Origin: DATIXD01 sp035518875
GTDB lineage: Bacteria; Pseudomonadota; Gammaproteobacteria; Methylococcales; Methylococcaceae
Assembly: GCA_035518875.1 (NCBI GenBank)
Contig: DATIXD010000079.1
Coordinates: 1 to 8,644, forward strand
Reading direction: 5' to 3'
DNA: 8,644 nucleotides
Shown here: positions 6,839-8,644 of the stretch, one piece after another
Position numbering within the stretch: the stretch's first letter is position 1
Layout of the letters: each line of letters opens with the position of its first letter
Notes under the pieces: generated by a model
What the model saw: only the letters and a program-made list of their open reading frames with translations
The model's database searches: none
Told to the model about the DNA's origin: nothing
Program-made: the position numbers and the translations under genes

Positions 6839-7078
6839 CGGCTTGTCAGTTCGAACAACCGGAGAGGTTCATGCCCATCGTGCCTGACCGCAAGATTTCT
6901 CACTTCGTTCGAAACGACAGAGTCGTTCAAAGCCCTTGATGTACTCGATGTATCGGATTAGCAGAATCGACAGCGCGGATGCCGACAAATTCCTCGGGTG
7001 AGCCTTAAAAAGTTCAATGGTTTTGACTGGCAAACCGTTTCTTTTGGGGTACTTTGAAAGACTTGAAAAACCTCCGCC
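6839..7078. other. 240 bp intergenic spacer with repeat-like sequence
   Basis: This stretch separates the radical SAM gene from the peptidase gene. It contains a weak bulged hairpin just after the radical SAM stop (arms 6839-6846 and 6855-6861, no U-run). It also holds an 8-bp palindrome gttcgaac at 6849-6856, the repeat-like segment at 6889-6920, and a small inverted repeat aacgac-aga-gtcgtt overlapping its right end. A TTGACT at 7023-7028 might be a -35 element for the peptidase gene, but no matching -10 follows at normal spacing. No convincing gene is present. Confidence 0.5.
6889..6920. repeat. Probable dispersed intergenic repeat
   Basis: The segment reads cgcaagatttctcacttc, then gttcgaaacgacag. 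It closely resembles the short 'gattTCTCgCTtCGcTCGAAaTGACAg' type of intergenic sequence found in many copies in various bacterial genomes; its spurious translation contains the tell-tale FERSEKS. Only one copy lies in this window, so the repeat status rests on recognition of the pattern, not on a second copy seen here. Confidence 0.45.
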
Positions 7079-7981
7079 ATGCCAAAACTTAGCGCTCATC
7101 AGGCTCAACTCCCGATCATTCTGATTCATGGCGGGGCCGGTCCCGTAGACAAGAATCCAGGTCGCCGTGAACGTTGTCGGACTTTTCTGCGGCACGTCCT
7201 GGATATGGTTTGGCCGCAATTGGTCACCGGGCAATCCGCCGTGGATGCGGTGACGGAGGCCGTCCGGCTGCTTGAATCCTCGAACCTATTCAATGCGGGA
7301 TATGGGGCGAGCCTACAGCAGGACGGCTTGGCGCGGTTATCCGCCTCTTTGATGGATGGCCGCCGACAGAAATTTTCCGGCGTGCTGCTGGCCACCCACG
7401 TGAATCACCCTTCCAGACTGGCATATGCGCTTCAGGAGCGGTCCGAATCCGTCCTCGGTCCCTTGGGGGTTCAGCTGCTTGCCCGGGAATTGGGTATTCC
7501 GCCGGAAAGCCCGGTGACCGTCGAGCGAGCGCGTAGGTGGGTTCGATGCCTTGCCAAAAGCGAGCCGCCCGAACGCCAAGGCACGGTTGGTGCCGTGGCG
7601 CTGGATCTCAAAGGGCATTTGGCGGCGGCGACCTCCACAGGCGGGGGCAAATTCAATTTTCCCGAAAGGGTTTCCGATTCCGCGACCGTTGGGGGGAATT
7701 ACGCTTCCGAGTTTGCCGCCATCGGCTGTACCGGTATCGGCGAAGAGATCGTCGACGATGGGCTCGCAGTGCGCTTGGAGACTCGGGTCAGGGACGGGCT
7801 CGGGTTGATTGAAGCCTCAGACCGGGTCTATGCGGAAGCATTGGCGCGCAAAAGACGGTACGGCTGGATTGGCATAGACCGCACCGGTGGGTGGGTGATG
7901 TATTGGACTACCAAGGGTATGGATTGCGACGGGCGGAGCGCAGATATCAATACCTCAGTGTTCGAAAAAGCTAGCAATTGA
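7079..7981 (+). CDS. Isoaspartyl peptidase / plant-type L-asparaginase family protein (Ntn hydrolase)
   Basis: This encodes 300 residues. The N-terminal PIILIHGGAG (12-21) is the signature of plant-type asparaginase/isoaspartyl peptidases such as IaaA. Next come NAGYGASLQQDG (72-83) and the self-cleavage site GTVGAVALDLKGH (168-180), where T169 would become the N-terminal catalytic threonine of the beta subunit. LAAATSTGG follows. ERVSDSATVGG (196-206) keeps the Arg and Asp that bind the substrate alpha-groups, and CTGIGEE (217-223) keeps the Thr-Gly pair. Known family members hydrolyse isoaspartyl dipeptides and asparagine after autoproteolysis; the same is inferred here. Cytoplasmic. An in-frame stop lies four codons before the ATG, fixing the start despite a poor ribosome site. 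The SDR gene follows 32 bp downstream. Some usual motif positions differ (ERVSDS where GRVGDS is common), so substrate preference may differ. Confidence 0.88.
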   Translation: MPKLSAHQAQLPIILIHGGAGPVDKNPGRRERCRTFLRHVLDMVWPQLVTGQSAVDAVTEAVRLLESSNLFNAGYGASLQQDGLARLSASLMDGRRQKFSGVLLATHVNHPSRLAYALQERSESVLGPLGVQLLARELGIPPESPVTVERARRWVRCLAKSEPPERQGTVGAVALDLKGHLAAATSTGGGKFNFPERVSDSATVGGNYASEFAAIGCTGIGEEIVDDGLAVRLETRVRDGLGLIEASDRVYAEALARKRRYGWIGIDRTGGWVMYWTTKGMDCDGRSADINTSVFEKASN

Positions 7982-8001
7982 CTGACTCCTCTCCAGCATT
8001 T

Positions 8002-8005
8002 GAGG
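8002..8005 (+). promoter_or_regulatory. Shine-Dalgarno site for the SDR gene
   Basis: GAGG lies 8 bases before the ATG at 8014, in the 32 bp gap after the peptidase gene. It supports this start and translation from a shared transcript. Confidence 0.55.
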
Positions 8006-8013
8006 TTGTTCTG

Positions 8014-8644
8014 ATGGATAAGCGCATTTTGATCACCGGTGCGAGCTCGGACATCGGGCGCGCCGTTGCCCTTGAACTGAGCAGTTGCAGTTCCGCCATC
8101 GGTCTGCATTACCACAGTAACCACGGTGCAGTTGCCACCCTCCAGGAACGGCTCGCCGAACAAAACTGTATCAGCCACCTTTTACCTTACGATCTTACCA
8201 GGGCCAAAAATGCGCGCGACATGGTCGATGAAGTCATCGACCGATTCGGGCGATTAGACGTGTTGATCAATGTCGTTGGACCCTTCGAATATCGCGATCT
8301 CACCGAGGTCACTGCCGATTCTTGGGAAGAAGTGATCGACCTCAACCTTAATACCTGCTTCCACGTCACGCATTACGCTACACCTTACCTCTGTCAAACG
8401 CAGGGGCACATCGTCAACTTCATTTTCTCCGGAGTCGAAAATATCAAGGCCTGGCCGATGTCCACGGCTTATTGTGCGGCGAAGGCGGGGGTCGCGGTGC
8501 TGACGAAATCATTGGCCGTGGCGCTCGCGCCAAAACGGGTCCGCGTCAATGCAATTTGCCCCGGGTTGGTCGAGGAAGGCGCCACCACCACGTCGGAGCG
8601 CCAAGCGATGGCCGAGCAAATCCCGCTCGGTCGGCCGGTTCGAC
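8014..8644 (+). CDS. Short-chain dehydrogenase/reductase (FabG/pteridine-reductase-like), partial at the right edge
   Basis: The visible 210 codons cover most of a typical ~250-residue classical SDR. The NAD(P)-binding motif is TGASSDIG (8-15). The 'NNAG' position is INVVG (85-89), N111 is the structural/catalytic Asn, and the YCAAK motif supplies Y153 and K157. ICPGLVEEG (181-189) is the usual loop after the catalytic site. The catalytic serine is probably S139, but it lies 14 residues before the tyrosine instead of the common 13. The LHYHSN segment at 31-36 resembles the NADPH-binding region of pteridine reductases as well as FabG-like proteins and suggests NADPH use. It is an oxidoreductase for a carbonyl or pterin-type substrate; which one is not clear. 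It probably shares a transcript with the isoaspartyl peptidase gene upstream. The C-terminus, including the substrate lid, lies outside the window. Confidence 0.87.
   Translation, partial: MDKRILITGASSDIGRAVALELSSCSSAIGLHYHSNHGAVATLQERLAEQNCISHLLPYDLTRAKNARDMVDEVIDRFGRLDVLINVVGPFEYRDLTEVTADSWEEVIDLNLNTCFHVTHYATPYLCQTQGHIVNFIFSGVENIKAWPMSTAYCAAKAGVAVLTKSLAVALAPKRVRVNAICPGLVEEGATTTSERQAMAEQIPLGRPVR

Noticed and set aside
6839..6861. Intrinsic terminator after the radical SAM gene
   Set aside because: The hairpin has a bulge and moderate GC, and no U-run follows it.
6871..6939. 22-codon frame after a GGAGAGG in the spacer
   Set aside because: The purine-rich site is only 3 bases from the ATG and the frame runs through the repeat-like segment, so it is more likely chance.
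7023..7055. TTGACT as a promoter for the peptidase gene
   Set aside because: The only passable -10 (TACTTT at 7050-7055) is 21 bp away, too far for a normal sigma70 promoter.
6869..7234. 121-codon minus-strand frame across the spacer
   Set aside because: Its C-terminal half is repeat-derived (FERSEKS) and its N-terminal half is antisense to the conserved start of the peptidase gene.

Overview
This 8.6 kb window looks like ordinary, gene-dense, moderately high-GC proteobacterial chromosome. No insertion sequence, phage, CRISPR, tRNA or rRNA signal is visible. The gene families (a formate-dehydrogenase-type accessory ferredoxin, a periplasmic amidohydrolase, a DUF4070-type B12/radical-SAM protein and a short-chain dehydrogenase) fit a Gamma- or Betaproteobacterium. 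A methylotroph or methanotroph is possible, but nothing here proves it.

Layout. Positions 1-1196 (minus) hold the N-terminal 398 codons of a large ferredoxin-like protein with two 4Fe-4S motifs, running off the left edge. A 305 bp gap follows, carrying a good sigma70-like promoter pointing at that gene and an inverted repeat in its leader. Positions 1502-2926 (minus) encode a secreted metal-dependent amidohydrolase. About 71 bp further on, a plus-strand group of three closely spaced genes starts. It comprises an unusually long nitroreductase-like protein (2998-4404), an acetoacetate-decarboxylase-like protein (4430-5194) and a B12-binding radical SAM protein (5225-6838). The gaps between them are only 25 and 30 bp. 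A 240 bp spacer containing what looks like a dispersed intergenic repeat comes next. Then follow an isoaspartyl peptidase/asparaginase-family Ntn hydrolase (7079-7981) and the first 210 codons of an SDR oxidoreductase (8014-8644, cut by the right edge), 32 bp apart.

How they may work together. The three-gene group is the most interesting part: a probable flavoenzyme, a Schiff-base-type decarboxylase/aldolase-fold enzyme and a cobalamin radical SAM enzyme look like a small tailoring or biosynthetic pathway whose product I cannot name. The radical SAM protein belongs to the broad group that contains the hopanoid methylases, so a lipid or terpenoid substrate is one possibility. The peptidase and SDR probably form a second transcription unit. 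The ferredoxin most likely belongs to a formate dehydrogenase or related redox locus to the left of the window.
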